Positions 44,634 to 57,758 of a stretch of DNA of 64,000 nucleotides are shown here, piece by piece. This DNA comes from Verticillium longisporum (Eukaryota; Ascomycota; Sordariomycetes; Glomerellales; Plectosphaerellaceae), in the NCBI GenBank assembly GCA_019188255.1, contig JAETXT010000011.1:1364001-1428000 (forward strand). The letters are read 5' to 3'. A program made the translations under genes and the position numbers. The stretch's first letter is position 1; each line of letters opens with the position of its first letter. The notes below the pieces were generated by a model that worked only from the letters and a program-made list of their open reading frames with translations, was not told where the DNA came from and did not search any database.

Positions 44634-47624
44634 GGTCGTTTGTTACGAGTCGAGTCGCCGTAGATTCGAGTCGTCTCGAGGAAGAGCTCAACGCGATTTG
44701 TCGCAGAGGTACAGGTCGGCGACGATGTTGAGCTTGTGGAGCGGAGGGGGAGGGGTGGCAAGGCCAGGTGATCCGCGACGGCGGCGCAGCACGGGCGACG
44801 GAAGCTAGCCTCCTGTTTGAGAGCAAGACAGCAGGCCTAGGTCAGTCTCTGAGATGGTCCCAATAATAGAATCTGTAGCAAACAAGGAGATCGCGAGGGA
44901 CCTTGCTGGACCTACCTACGTCCTTGGGGATGCAGTCAAGTCAATGACAGACCCTTGGCTGGGGAGGAAAAGCCACAGACAACCACCGAAGGGTCGAAAA
45001 AGGAGGGAAGGAGGGGCGCGTGTTGTTGGCTACTGATGCAACATGAAAGGCGTCGGTTGTTAGGCGGACTGGGCTGTGCTATGCTCTGTGTCGGGGCTGG
45101 TATTGAGACAGCGGGCCGGGCGGGGAGCTGAGGCGCGGCAAAGCGCAAAACAGATGACCGATGGGGGCGGGTTAGAGGGTCCGAGATGCAGGAAAGATGA
45201 AGGTGCGTCTTGGGGGATATCTGACGGAGCCGAGCTAGCTGCGAGTCGGCGGCGAGTGACGTCCTTGTCGTGGGAAGAGCGACAGCAAAAGCGACGGCGG
45301 CAGCAACTTGAGAGAGGTGAGAGAAAGACTTGTCGGTGGCGCCCCCAGACCCTGTGGTTGGCGGCGCTGGTTTGACAGAGGAGTGGTCACGTTAAGACCC
45401 GTGTGATTGAATGAGTAATTGAACCAGAAGGGCTAGACTTTGAGTCCAGGCGCAATAGCGCAGGGCCAAAAGGGGACGATTGTAGGGATGTTGTGACGGG
45501 AGGATGAAAGGACGGGGCGCCTTTGTTAATGAAGCAAGGTAGGTAGGTACCTAGGTAAGGTACCTGAGGTAGGTAGCGTTGGTAGGTAGGCAGGGGGCTA
45601 TTACAGGGAACATGAAAGGGTTTAGGCGCCCCCCTTGCTGATGGGATGACCTGAATGTCAAGCCACGCCAGGCCGAGTAGAGGAAGTGGGCAAATAAAGG
45701 CAAAGAAGAAGGGCAAAGTCGGAAAGAATTGTTGAGGGGGCAGATGAGTCGAGAAACAGACAGGCAGACAGACGAGACCGGCGATCCTGTTGGCAAGCAG
45801 CAAGATAAGGTACCCTCCTCGTTCTTGAATCTTGCAGCAATGATGGGGGGCGCCTGAGATGACCCAAGAGTCTCCCCTCACAGAGGTACCTCACTCACAG
45901 ACAGCGCAGCGAGGTGCTACGAGATAGGAAGGGGCAAGGGGTGTTGTCCGCCCCACATTTCTTCATCGAAACAATTTGTGCGGGGCGCTCGTTGTGCTTT
46001 CCCATTGGCTCTGGTTTTGATGGTGGTGGTCGATGGCACAACATCTTTACGTCGTAAGGCTGGAATTGCGGTCGCCTTTTCGATTCCCATGTTTGCCGAT
46101 GCGACTTCATCAAGACGCTCCTCCGTCAGGATCGATTCTGTTGGAATTCGAGCACCTGCGATCTGTGATGAGTATCGAAGTGGGATCGTTCACACACTCG
46201 AGGCCTATCCACGATGCTAGCGCCAGCTACCCCGCTGCCAGAGAGAAGTGGAAGAGAGGGTCATGAAAGGGAAGGCACGTTCGCGACTCAGACTAGACCG
46301 GAAGCCAAATGGAGAAAGCCACGCTAGACTAGTACCTGCCTCGAAGCTCATCTCCCGCATACGGCACTGCCCTTGCCGGCATGCCGTCAAGTACCTTTCT
46401 ACTGGGTCAAGACGCAAGAGACACCACTTGGTTTTAGCGACCCACTCCACCGGCGACGCTCTCAGTGAGCTCGCTGGGGCTCGAATATTACGTTACAGCG
46501 CAGCATGCCCAGCCAGTCACCGTCCCCAGACCAGGAACGCCCGATTGTCATTGGGCAGGAACTGTCCGTTTTCATGGTTGCTTCCTCGCCTGCCACCCAC
46601 GCTGCTGCCGTCAGCGAACGCTTGCAGGAAGGACCAAGAAGGACCAAGGACCTGCTCACTCGGTGGGTGGGTGGGTAACCTAAGGCAGCCAGAAGTCCAT
46701 GTCAGTGGTTGCATCTGACCTGTCAATTTCCTCCCGCCCATCGTGAATCAATGGCAGTACCTTCCCGAGGCGACCGAATGCCAATCCGGGCAAGAGGACC
46801 CGTCGCAGATTTGTTCAACAATGGGGGCCCCTTGCCCATCGCTGCCCCTCTGGCAGGCACCACCGAGTCGAGTATGTCCTACGTCATCGAGATTCGTTGG
46901 GTTACTGTACTGATGGCTATTCCGTCCTGCACGACCAGCTCCAAGCGGCTCTGGTTGTCCTTGCAGCACCACTATAAGCATTGCGGACCGGGACCCCAGA
47001 CACATGCCTGGACAGCAGATAACGGCTGATCTTTTTCTATCATTATATCGGGATGCATGACAAGAAAGCACAATCAACCTCACAGTCAATTCATTCGTGG
47101 GAGCAAGCGGAAGCTGCATCAACAATCAACAGCAAGCAAGCGGGAAGCGTCGCAGAATTCGGACACCAATACTACCCTTGATAGACGCGTATCCTGGGTC
47201 TCGATGTTGTCGCCAAGGGTGTCCTCCTTCCACCGACATTGCTTCGTTGCCCTCTGGTGGTGGGCGCCTAATCACAAAATGACAGGCACGGCAAACCCAT
47301 ACAGTTGATTTCAGGTACATATCATTGTCGGCCCTCCTACACATGTCGTCGCGATCGTCGTGCACTCATCTTGATGGCATAGCTGTACAGCTATGATTGC
47401 CTTCAGTAAGCAACTGATGTCTGCGTAAACGCTGTACCCCTTTGTCTGCATTCGAGAAAGACAACCGTCCCTTGGCACGCCGTTTTGATGTGTATTGATC
47501 AACTTTCCATCCCACTTCGGTTCAGTTGAAGTTGAGGCGCCGGCCACTGCTGGTTGCACACTGGTGAGGTGAGTCTTCTGAACCATACGAAAGCATTCCT
47601 GCTTGCTGATTGTTCTCTACAGCT
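44634..47624. other. Gene-poor region of 3 kb
   Basis: This holds the promoter of the kinase (44634 onward) and the 3' end of the Clr5 gene (before 47625). At 45536-45593 there are many GGTAGGTA/TACCTA words. I find no convincing gene; the open frames lack motifs. Confidence 0.5.
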
Positions 47625-49537
47625 TCATTGGATCCCCGGCCGAGGACTGTAGGTGAAGTCTGTGCCTATCCCAGCCATGTTGACTTGAGCTTCTGTCCTG
47701 CCGCTGCTGTTTGATACCCCACCTGATGCTTCATGAGCTGCCACATCAATCCACGATACTGTACTGGGGTAGACGGGGGCTAAGGCTCCCTCGCCTTCAT
47801 GCATGCAGTTCGCTGAGACTAGCCAGTCCAGCTGCGGCTCTTCGAAGTCTTCGTCCATCCACAGCCACACAGCCAGCTCTTCCCTTTCAGTGTCTCCAAA
47901 GTCACTTTCGCCATTAGCATCATCCTCGGTCTCGAAGCCCTTGGCAAGAGATGCCGACTTCTCAGCGAAGGCTGCGACTCGGTGCATGCGATATTCATGA
48001 ATCTTGTTCGCTTTGTTCGACTTCCCTGTCTCCGCCAGCAACTTTTCCAGGTTCCCTAGCGCTGTCATGGAGAGCCGCTCGTCAGCGTTTGACGTCAATG
48101 CGATTTTTACTGCCATTTCAAACGAGGCGATCGCTGCTGCTGTGTTGCCGATGTGGTAATACTTTACCCCAAGCTCGAGGTGGATTGCTGCCGTCTGTTC
48201 GTCTGTCAAGGCATACGCATTCATGTGGCCGGTCAGGATTGCAACCGCCTCGTCTAGCCTGCCTTGACGCTCCTCGCACGCTGCAAGAATGCCAGCATGC
48301 GACAGGGCCAAGTCGCCAATCCACGGGTGCCGCTTCCCCGAGGCAGCAGCGCGGGCGAGGTGCGTCGTTATCATTCCCGCACAATCCTCCGGCCCTCGAC
48401 GAGAGAACACGCAGTCCAGGTAGTCGCTGTATAACAGATGGGTCAGGAAATTGGCAGGTCCTGTTCGTTCCTCAATGTCCGGCAACAGGAGGGCATACAG
48501 CCTCATCGACAATTCGTAGTAATCGGAAAGGTTGGTGGCACTCAAGCTCCTCCATATTTGTGCCAAGACGTGATGCTGACCGAGGACGATGGGCATCAAG
48601 CCGGCGAGGTAATCAAGCACCAAACGCAACAAATCATGTTTGTGGTGCCGGTCGAGGTACCATAGCAGGCAGACTGTACGTGCCACAAAGTCAGGGCTCT
48701 CAGCTGCCACAATCTCTTTCAGTGACTCAAACGATGGACCAAGGACGCTGTTGATATCGATCTGATCACCTCGCATCATACATCGATTGACGAGGGCGAA
48801 ACTGGCGATGACCCTTTCAAAAAGCTCGTTGCTGCGGTCTCCATTGTTGAGAAGACTGCTGCCACAGTCGACGTTGTACTCACAGAACCAAGCCCCCGAC
48901 GAGAATGATCCATCAACATAATCGCGGAAGAGACCCAGAATCTTCTCGACGCCGTACAAATCCGCCGAAGAGTTGAGGACTTGGCCAGGAGCTGGCGACG
49001 GGGTTCGACAGGTGACTTCCCGAGCGGTCTGAACGTTGGGCTTGTGTCCGGCGCGAAGTTTCGCGACCAGTGCAGGGTTGCGTTTGACATAGCGTTTGAT
49101 GTTTTCAAAGTCAACAAGCTGGCCGCGGATCCTGAACTCGGTAGGTCTTTTCAGCGCATCTCGGTCTCTTTTGAGAATAAGGATGGCGAGCACCTCATCT
49201 CCCTTCAACTTTTTGTCGAGGCCCCATTTCCATATACGCGACTTGTACATCTTGACCCTAATCGACGCGTATGAGTGAGGGCATACAAGGATCCATTCGG
49301 AACATGTACGACTTATGTGGCTATGAAATGGTGGTCCCTTTCCATGATCTCCATGACCTCTCTCAGGGATTTCTTCTCCTCCTGGTACAATCTTGTGATA
49401 AGAGGTCTTTTGGTTTCCCACACCTCCATTGGGACTCGCTTGCGCATTTTCGGTTGTAAGGCTTGGTTTTCTGAATTATCGCCATCAGAACCGGAGGAGG
49501 GTACCTTTCCTTTGGCGGAGAAATCAGTTGCCTTCAT
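47625..49537 (-). CDS. Clr5-domain protein with TPR-like C-terminal part
   Basis: Exon 1 (49317-49537) encodes MKATDFSAKGKV... and the first half of a Clr5 domain, WETKRPLITRLYQEEKKSLREVMEIMERDHHFIAT. Exon 2 (47625-49257) begins VKMYKSRIWKWGLDKKLKGDEV, the second half. The 59-nt intron at 49258-49316 ends in TTAG but starts with ATAAGT instead of GTAAGT; with the normal splice the product is 617 residues, without it the frame stops at 49313. A region with TPR-like helices, IHLELGVKYYHIGNTAAAI followed by MAVKIALTSNADERLSMT, lies at about residues 420-480. The C-terminus is acidic. Clr5 is a small fungal domain named for a fission-yeast silencing factor; proteins with Clr5 plus TPR-like repeats are common and mostly uncharacterised. 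Function here is unknown. Confidence 0.78.
49258..49316 (-). other. Intron with non-canonical 5' splice site (ATAAGT...TAG)
   Basis: The reading frame and the conserved Clr5 domain both require removal of these 59 nt. The donor reads ATAAGT, one base from the consensus GTAAGT. No GT in the vicinity gives a joined frame. It is either a G-to-A change or a base-call error. Confidence 0.7.
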
Positions 49538-52083
49538 GGCTGTGGTTGAGCGTGGAATCAGGTAGGGCAGTCAGGTCGCGGAGGGAACGGTCGTCCTTCG
49601 GTACACTTTGTCGCACTCAATCAAGGTCGGGCTAGATGCTTGAGCCTGTAGTACACAGTCAGGATGAATAGGCGATGGTCGAAGATATGAGGGACAGGGC
49701 GGAGGGATGAGATGAAGTGCACAAACTCACTTGCATCACCTCAGCCCAGTCAACCATCGACCAGGGGCCCAAGTGCGAGCTCGCACAGTATGAGGACTCA
49801 GTTGAGTATGCTCTTCTGCCTAGTTCTGGCAGCTCACGTTGATACATCCACAACTCTTCTTGATGTGCTGCGGAAGGATGCAACGCGGACATTTCACTCG
49901 CAGACAGCGGCTGCAAACAACGAAACCTAACCCTTTCGAGACCAATCAACAGCCACGCGGTGGCAAGGGCTCCCAGCGTGCCCCTGCCAGTAAAAGGGGC
50001 ACATCCATCAGGGATGTTTCTTGCGGCCGAAATCCTGGCGGCTTGGGTCAGTGGGGTTGTCTATGGGGATCACGGCCAGGTTGGAGTGGAGGTGGAACTG
50101 GGTTGAGCCAGTTGTTCGCCCACTTTCCCACGATCGAGCGACGAAATTCTGCCCCAACCCATTCACACCGAGCAAGCTCTGCCGTACCACGATATCCCTC
50201 TACCACCTGCGTTCCGCCTGAATATCTCCTTGAACGTACAACTACTGGATACCACACAAAGCTCATACCGCGTGGCGCTGGGTCACTGGCAGTCTGTTTA
50301 GAACTGGTAGACAATCTGCCCTCTTGTTACTCTATGTCTGCCTTTGTCAGCCTTATTACTATGGCCCCGTCAGACAGATATGGACACTCAAAACGATCAA
50401 TCCACGCAAGCCGGAGTCACGCTTGAGAAATAACAGCCATGCTCCCAAAGCGTCCTCGCATGGCCTAGCTAGTTGAAACAGCCCTTTTCACCACCTTTCC
50501 TATCAACTGACGAGCTTGGGACCAAATCACCAAATTTGGAGGCTGCAACGGAGGCCACGTTGCGGCCATCCTCACATATTGCACATACTACGAACACCCA
50601 CATTGCCGAAGGCGGACACATCGTGGTTTTGCTGTATCCGCACCAGGTCGCAATCGCTAATCTGAATAACTAACAATCTTCACTACGACGAAGTCTGGCT
50701 CATTGCGGCGAGCGGCTGTCCATTTGTCTTCGCAACACCACCCCGGTGTGTTTTTGGAGTGGCCGGCGTACCCCACGTTTCTTGCGGATCGTCCTCGTGT
50801 GTTTCTACTGACTGACATGGGTCCTGGCACGCTCGCGTTCCGCAGTGTGCTGGAAGTAGGCAGCACAGCCGCATTTCAGGACCAATTTCATAGTACGCAA
50901 CGGTCGACGTCTGCACCCACCACGGACTCCTCGTTAGAGCTCCAGGGACACAGAATTAGATCCACGCTGTGACGGAAATTGCACCCTGTCAGGTGCGTCA
51001 GGCATTTCATGGAGGTCAGGGTGTGAGTCAAGCTTGCTAATTAGCCCATTTGCCTACGCCCTGCCAGCTAAACCCCGAGTTAGCAACGTACAGGCAGCAG
51101 AACACATTAGGATTCAACGGTATGAAGACGCCAACATGGTCCAAGATCAGCTGTCAACCCTAAGCAAGGCTTGATCAACTTCGACACCCTCCGCTACCTC
51201 CGGGCAGTCCACCGATGCTTGTTCTCCATGCAGGTTGCGGGGCTTCAGGTGGTCAGCCTGTTGAGTAGGAGGGAGTCCTCGGTGACCAGAACGGGCTCTC
51301 TGGTTCACCCACGAACATTGTGCTGATTGGCAAGTAGCCGAATTATGATGGACGAACAGAATCGCTTACGCCTGGTGCGTCTTCAGAGCGTTACATGGTG
51401 CTCACTGCCATTGTGGATAAGGAACCGCAATCAGGGGGCCAAAACAAGTCTCACGAGTCGGGCACATGACCATTACAACGACAAGACTCACGTCACCTCA
51501 GAGGGGCTTCGCGGGCCAGCCGCGAGCGACAGCGATTCGTTGTTCTTGCAACTACTGTCCAATACTGGTTGCTGCCGTTACAGGTGTAAAATTTAACACT
51601 GGAGCAAGGTCTGGCATGGTCTCTACGGGCCATCTAAGCTACAACATGCGAGCCAGCCCGCGAAGACTCGTCGGCAGGACCCGCAGTCCTCTTGACGCTC
51701 TTCAGTTGCTAGTGGCGCGTTCTGCGTTAGTTTTCGCTCATCGGCTTCTCTCATTTTCACCCGACGTAGCCTCCCTTGCCGACCCACGAGCTGCCCTTGT
51801 TCGGCTGCCAGCTCGGAAGACAGCCAATCGCCATCGCAACTGATCTGGTTTCACCCAATCTTCATTGGTCAGCAGTAACGAATTCTTTGAACGAAGTCAC
51901 ATCCATTGCCCTTGATACACAAGACGAAGGCTGAACCATGACCTTTAGAGGTTCGTTGCCGCCTTGACATCGACATTTAGAACTTGTTCTGGGGCAAATG
52001 GGTCTTCCGTCATTAGCTGTCAGACTTCTCAAGATTCCTCTGTATATCAGGAGCTTTATTCTCTTGTGTTGCATGTCGTCAAG
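49538..52083. other. Gene-poor region of 2.5 kb
   Basis: It carries the promoter of the Clr5 gene at its left end. No open frame shows motifs or convincing introns. Confidence 0.5.
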
Positions 52084-52601
52084 ATGCCGCATCAGTTGCA
52101 AACTCCGATCGTTCTGACTCCTGGTGGAAGCAACTTCTTGTACGCACAGACTGACACGCTTACTGCGGAAGAGAGGCACAACCATTTACTCCTACGAAAA
52201 CTTGACCTTAACACCGTGAGTATAGTTCTGCACGTTATTCGGAGCTTACTGACACAGACAAATGTCAGGCAGCTGCTCTTGATATCCTACAAATGTCCAT
52301 GGATCCCAATGACCCCCGTGCGGGCAACTCAAGGGCCGACTCAAACCCTGAACAGAAAGGGAAGGGTCTGGAACGCCCACCCATAATATTCGATGGCCTT
52401 CTTCCCCGGATCGAGACTCGTGGGCAGAGCAGAATTTCCTCCACCAAGAGCGGCAAGAAGAAGGACCACATCAGCAGACCACAGGATCGCGTCCATCATC
52501 AGGAGAGCGTCAGTTTGAGCGATGCAACAAAGCGTTCTGAACCAACGGCAGTTGACGACACTGTAGCCTTCCCAACTTCACACCAGGAGAACCGAGATTG
52601 A
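52084..52601 (+). CDS. Small spliced protein of unknown function
   Basis: Two exons, 52084-52215 and 52269-52601, flank a 53-nt intron with donor GTGAGT, a TTACTGAC branch and acceptor GTCAG. The splice keeps frame at phase 0 and gives 154 residues. The N-terminus MPHQLQTPIVLTPGGSNFLY and a helix TLTAEERHNHLLLRKLDLNT-AAALDIL span the junction; the rest is Ser/Lys-rich and disordered, ending SHQENRD. There is no signal peptide or membrane segment, and I recognise no family. The good splice sites, the coherent helix across the junction and the uninterrupted frame argue for a real gene; it could still have extra 5' sequence. It stands alone in a gene-poor stretch. Confidence 0.5.
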
Positions 52602-55600
52602 AGGAAGCGGGACAAGTTGGCGACTAAGAAGCATGTTTATTTATTGTTGCCGCAAACAGTGCCATCATACCATCTCTCGGATGTCTCATCAGCTTATCGG
52701 CATGGCTTGTTCTCGGACTTGGGAATACTCCATATGTATGTGTTGACTGCAAATGGCAGTGATGGATGGACCTGGCCATGAAATAGCAAAGCACAAGATC
52801 TCATCAAGGTGGGACACGAAAAAACCGCTCGCCTCAACTTCAATTGTATCTTTTCTGTTACAACCCGCATCAATCGATGAAAACTCCAGCAGTCGCGCTT
52901 CGCAATCACGTTGCAAAGCGACGGGTCAATAGCATGAGAGGTCTGGGCCAGACTGGAAGAGTCCAAGCACTGGCAGCAGAACATGGCCGCCGGCGGTCGA
53001 AACGGGGCAGCCGGCGATGACTCGGCGATGCAGCATGGTACCCTGGCTCTCCCCTCCGATGTTTCTGGGTCTGCCCCCGTCGTCTCAGTGGGCTGTCGCA
53101 CGAACGAATCCTGATGCAATGGAACCGGCCCCCACAACCCGGGCTGTCAAGTCACCCAAAACGGCAGTGTTTCTGGAATGGCTACACACCGGTTCCCAGT
53201 GAGCGAGGGTCAGGCGGTGACGATTAACAGCGAGCGACATCAACTCACGACGAGGGACCCTTGCACAAAGCCCGCAGCAACTGGCTGTCCATCTCCAAGC
53301 TGTCATTGATGCTGCCGACCAGAAAGATTGGGACAATCGTGCAGCCCACGGTGTACCGCTAAGCAAACAGCCAAGTGATGCGCAACCCAAAGATGGCCAC
53401 ACAGTAATACGAGTCAATCGGGCTGACTGTGTGGGCGAGTGTTCAAAGCTCTGAGCATGTCTTCCTGAGGACGGGATCCTTGCAAATCGACTCACGCTGA
53501 CCATGCCCCCCCTCGACAAGTCGTTCGACAGGGCTTCCACGTAGCCGTCAATTCATCGTCATTGTACAAGGCGGGCGGTTCTATCTCTCTACGACATACC
53601 CGGGCCTGGACCGTATGACAACCAGAGACGCGGCTTTGTGTCTTTGGCCTTCGGACTATAGGCCATCCATAGAAAAGGGCATACCGACATCTTAGCTACA
53701 TCATTTGAGGCTAACGTTTGCATCTCGAACGGAGACCCTTTCGGCGCGTCTCCCGGGCCCGTCCTCTCTTTTCTCTTGTCGAGCAAGTCGCTCGCCGGGG
53801 CCCCAAGGGCGAGTACCTGTAGACCCAGAATACCAAGGGTTCAGCGTTCGAGGCAGGGTCAAAACGGAAATGATCCCCACATGTTGCGATGAACAAGGGT
53901 TCCTAATTATCCCTAAAGAGTACATGTTGAGTCCCTCACATCTTCTTTTCCTTCTGCGCCGGCAGCACAGCAAACATGGATCTCAAAGGGGCTCGCTGGA
54001 GGATTGGACTTGCCGGACCATCGGGTTACTCTATTCATCCTTCACAGCAGCGAACGCGCGGCACTCGGAGCCGGTCTATTGTGGTTGTCTGCATCGGCCC
54101 TTGAGACGTGCGTGTTGAACAAACATACCAGATTTTTGCGGCATCTCTCAGCTGAGGAGCCTAGATTGTTACCCATGGGCAGTGTATATGCCATAGTATA
54201 TCACTTGTCACACATGGGAGGTGGTCTGAACATGTCGACGTCTGATCTAATTTAGTGGTAGAACTGAACATTTGGCCGGTGTGCATTCGCAGACAAATGC
54301 ATCTCGCGAAACAAAAGCAACAACATTTGTGCCTCAATTCCCAGTAGCCGAGTCGAAGCGCCGGCGCAATGTCACATCTGCTACAGGAGGCGATGGCGGT
54401 CCAGAAGCCGAGTGGCCGGGTCCTGTAGTCCATTCTTCCCTGAACCCTGTAATATTGCTGTCGACTATTGTTTTGGGTGTTGATATCAAGCGTCCCACAG
54501 GGCGTCCAGGCGCTATGGAGATGGAGGTTAAACGTGCGCAGATCGAGAGTCACTGTTCTTACTTTGGTGGGTGATCTTGACCAGATGGTACGAAAGAGCA
54601 CCGCATCGTTTGCCCTCATCTCATGTCTCACTGGCAACACGCCAAGCCCAAAGACCCGAATCTGTGTGGACTTTGCAGAGATATACGCCATCTTGAGTCA
54701 CTTTCGGCGGCGGAAGCTCGCGGTGTCTCTGTCCGCCTCTCCCGTCCTTGTGCAGAACAGCGATTCTGTACAATCATACCTTCCTCGTTGGGTGGGGGCG
54801 AAAGGAAGATTGCCCATGCATGTAGCTTGGGAAAGCTGCAACCAAAATTATGTTTTGCTGCTCCCCTCTTCGGTCAACGTCAACACCGAAAATTGAGGGA
54901 AAGCTGAAGATCCATAACGGAACAGGCGCTGTTTCGCCGGCTTTACGACCAGCGCAGGAAAGGCCTCTGGGAGATGGTAAGATTCATGGAAATGGTATCG
55001 CCCGGGACCACACCGTTTGCCCCCGTGGGTATACCTATTCACTCATCACGACGATTCTTTGCGTCAATGTCAATCCAACAGAAAATGGCACTGGGCTGCC
55101 CGCATTGCGCCGGACACGGGTCATCCGCGGAGTCAGATTTGATCTCTAGTGGATGAGGTTCTTTCGCCTGTCAAAATCAGGCCCTCCCCTTTCGCCCGGC
55201 CCCCTACTTGCTGCTCAAGACTAGGTGCGATAGGTCAAAACCGACAGGATTCAGATGCTGGTCGGTAGGTGCGCGTCACTCTGTACCGCGGCTTGCCATG
55301 GCGATGAGACAAGCCACCATTGCCTCGCTGCTCGTGTCTCGACATTCTCGATTGGTGACAGCAGCACAGTGCAGTTGCCCAGCGGGTAGCGATGAGGATC
55401 ATGTTTGGGCCAGGACCCAAGAAAAATGACAGGTATGTCAACTGGGTTCATGAGCTCAGACCCACTGCAGCAAGCCCCTGGGTCGCCGTGGTCATGGTAG
55501 CGGTTGATGACGGGCGTCCGGGGAGGATGAAGCAGCGATGAAGAAGAGGAAGAGTAAGGATGCAAGGGAGGTGACCCGGCCGGCCGTCCAAGCTGGCAGA

Positions 55601-57245
55601 GGACGGCGTCCGAGTGACTACTAACACGTAGGTCCCTGATGGGACTTGTCGATGAAGTCTGTTGGTGAGTCTGGCGGCTGCCTGGTATGTTGAAGCCAAG
55701 CTCTTACTCGCTTCAGCCTGCTGACGCTTGACTGGGGTGGTGACGCGGCGGATGTCTGTCGATTGCAGTCGTTTCTCGGCCGTGGCCTGATGCCCAGCCG
55801 TGTTGTATCATCTAGACAGCGTTGCGAGCGCAAGTCTCATCTTGTTGCCTTGTTCCCTCACACCATGATCGACCGAACGGCAACGCGGCTGCGCGGTGTC
55901 TCTTGCTTACAAAACCAGCCAGCGCCCAGCCTTGTTGGCCTCCACCCCACCACTCATCTATTCACACCTAATCGAGGTCTGCAGCGCACCCCAGGGCGAG
56001 GGCGACTGGGCCATGTCATCGGGCAAAAGGCAGCCTGGGAAGCCAATTCGGTGCCAAATACCCCGGGAACCTCAGGGACGCCGCCCAAAGCACGGTCGGT
56101 GGCCGGCCGGTGAACCTTGACGGAAGGGGTCCCTGTCAACCCACGGAAAGCCGGTCCAACACTCCTTCGCAAAAAGTGACAAGCCCCGGTTCAGCAGTAG
56201 CGAATGAGCTGTCGTGGCCCTCGCCCGACTACAGTTACGCTGTTTTGTGTCAAGGACGAAGGCGGGGGTCATGGGCGAATTGGCGAGGCGAGTCCTCCGG
56301 GTTGCTGAGCGGCCAGGACAGGCGTTGATGATGCCCCCCTGACTCCATTGGCACTTTCGCCAAAGCAGGGGTTGCCATCGCTCTACATTTCTCTGGTTAC
56401 GGCCAGACTTTTGGCAATCAATGCGTGCGTTCTTGCTGCTCGTTTGCTTCACCGTTCTTTTCCTGGAGAGCACTTGGCAAGAGCCAGGGCAGGCACGAAG
56501 ACAGCAGGTCAGCAGCCTGTCGAGGGTGCCTCCCTGCGCCCAGAAACACACACACCTGTCAAGGTAGCCAAGTAGGCCTTGCAGGCAGACAGACCTGGCA
56601 TCCTCGCAACCAGCCATGTGTACATCCGTTCAGAACAGCGAGAGACAGCACCTCGCAGCAAAGGATGGACCGTTGGGTAAGCATCCGCTTGCATGGTTGT
56701 GTTCAGGGCCCGTGGCGCCCCCGCAGGGTGACATGCCGAGTGGGGTGACGGGTGAAGCAATGTCTGTCCGGCGGCTGCGAAAGCAGGGAAACGTTACCTC
56801 AGGAAGGACCCGAGAGTGGCAGCCTGCGGACGTTCAGGACCGGCACGCATGTAGGCATCGAGGTGGCGTCGATGGGCGATCCCGAGGCGAGGCTGCGAGG
56901 ATCATTGCCACTGGGGAAAAGTGCGCACGCGGTAGAGGGAACCGGCGGTTGAAGAGAACTCTTCCTGCCTGCCTACGATGCCATGGCAGATGTGTCGTCG
57001 GCGCGCTCGCAGGGGGCACCAAGCACGGCACGGCACCTGCTGAATGCAACCGGCATGAAGCGAGACAAGGGGCTGCATGGCATTCTTGAAGCCTTCAGTC
57101 GCAGCTGTCACGCCAAGTCTAGGTCTATGACCATGTATGATGTAAAAGGAGAGGCTTCTGTGTGCTGCCTGGGGTGCTGGGATGCTGGGATGCTGGGGGG
57201 TTATGTTGGGGGTTGTCCGAGGACGACATGGGACGTTGCCCGAGT

Positions 57246-57573
57246 CATCCCTTTGAAACCGAATTCAGTCTCAGTACAAACAGCGCTCCATAAGCCGTAT
57301 ACCGCCTTCGTAATCAGGTTTGGCGCCGCTACTTTCTACTACCCCTCAGTACCTAGAGCCCTGATTCATTCTAACGTAATCCACCTAGATCTTCACTATG
57401 CACCCCAGTACGCCTGATGTTATTAGGTGTCCTGTAGTACTCTAGCTTATTGTGAATGTACTGTGGTCTATTTCTACGATTTAATTGGCTGTGAAGCTTA
57501 TTTCTGCCACGTTAATCGGGTCCTTCTAGTACGTATTTTCTATACTGAGATCGAATTCGGTTTCAAAGGGATG
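57246..57573. mobile_element. Second MITE of the same family
   Basis: The left end begins CATCCCTTTGAAACCGAATT (57246) and ends CTCAGTAC (57277). The right end (57543-57573) is its reverse complement with two mismatches. The interior is AT-rich, non-coding, and contains TTATTTCTGCCAC at 57498-57510, also found in the element at 36977-37232. The element ends 354 bp before the PRI2 start codon. No target duplication is visible. Confidence 0.8.
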
Positions 57574-57675
57574 GAATATGGTCTTGGCGAGGTCGCATGA
57601 CCACAGTTTGCTTACGTCAGACAGAGAGGTGACGGAGCCGGAAAAGGGACGTACACGATTTGTTGGAGGGCCCGA

Positions 57676-57721
57676 GAGTGTGACGCGCTGATTGGCTCGA
57701 GTGTGACGCGCTGATTGGCTC
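57676..57721 (+). promoter_or_regulatory. Tandem 23-bp duplication with ACGCG and ATTGG in the PRI2 promoter
   Basis: Two perfect, directly adjacent copies (57676-57698 and 57699-57721) each contain ACGCG, the core of an MluI cell-cycle box, and ATTGG, a reversed CCAAT box. They lie about 207-252 bp upstream of the PRI2 ATG. Confidence 0.75.
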
Positions 57722-57758
57722 GAGTTTTGACCAGTCCTTAATTGATTCTCCCACTCCG

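Noticed and set aside
54161..54691. A 176-codon minus-strand open frame
   Set aside because: No start context, motif or coding bias; an overlapping plus-strand frame is equally open.
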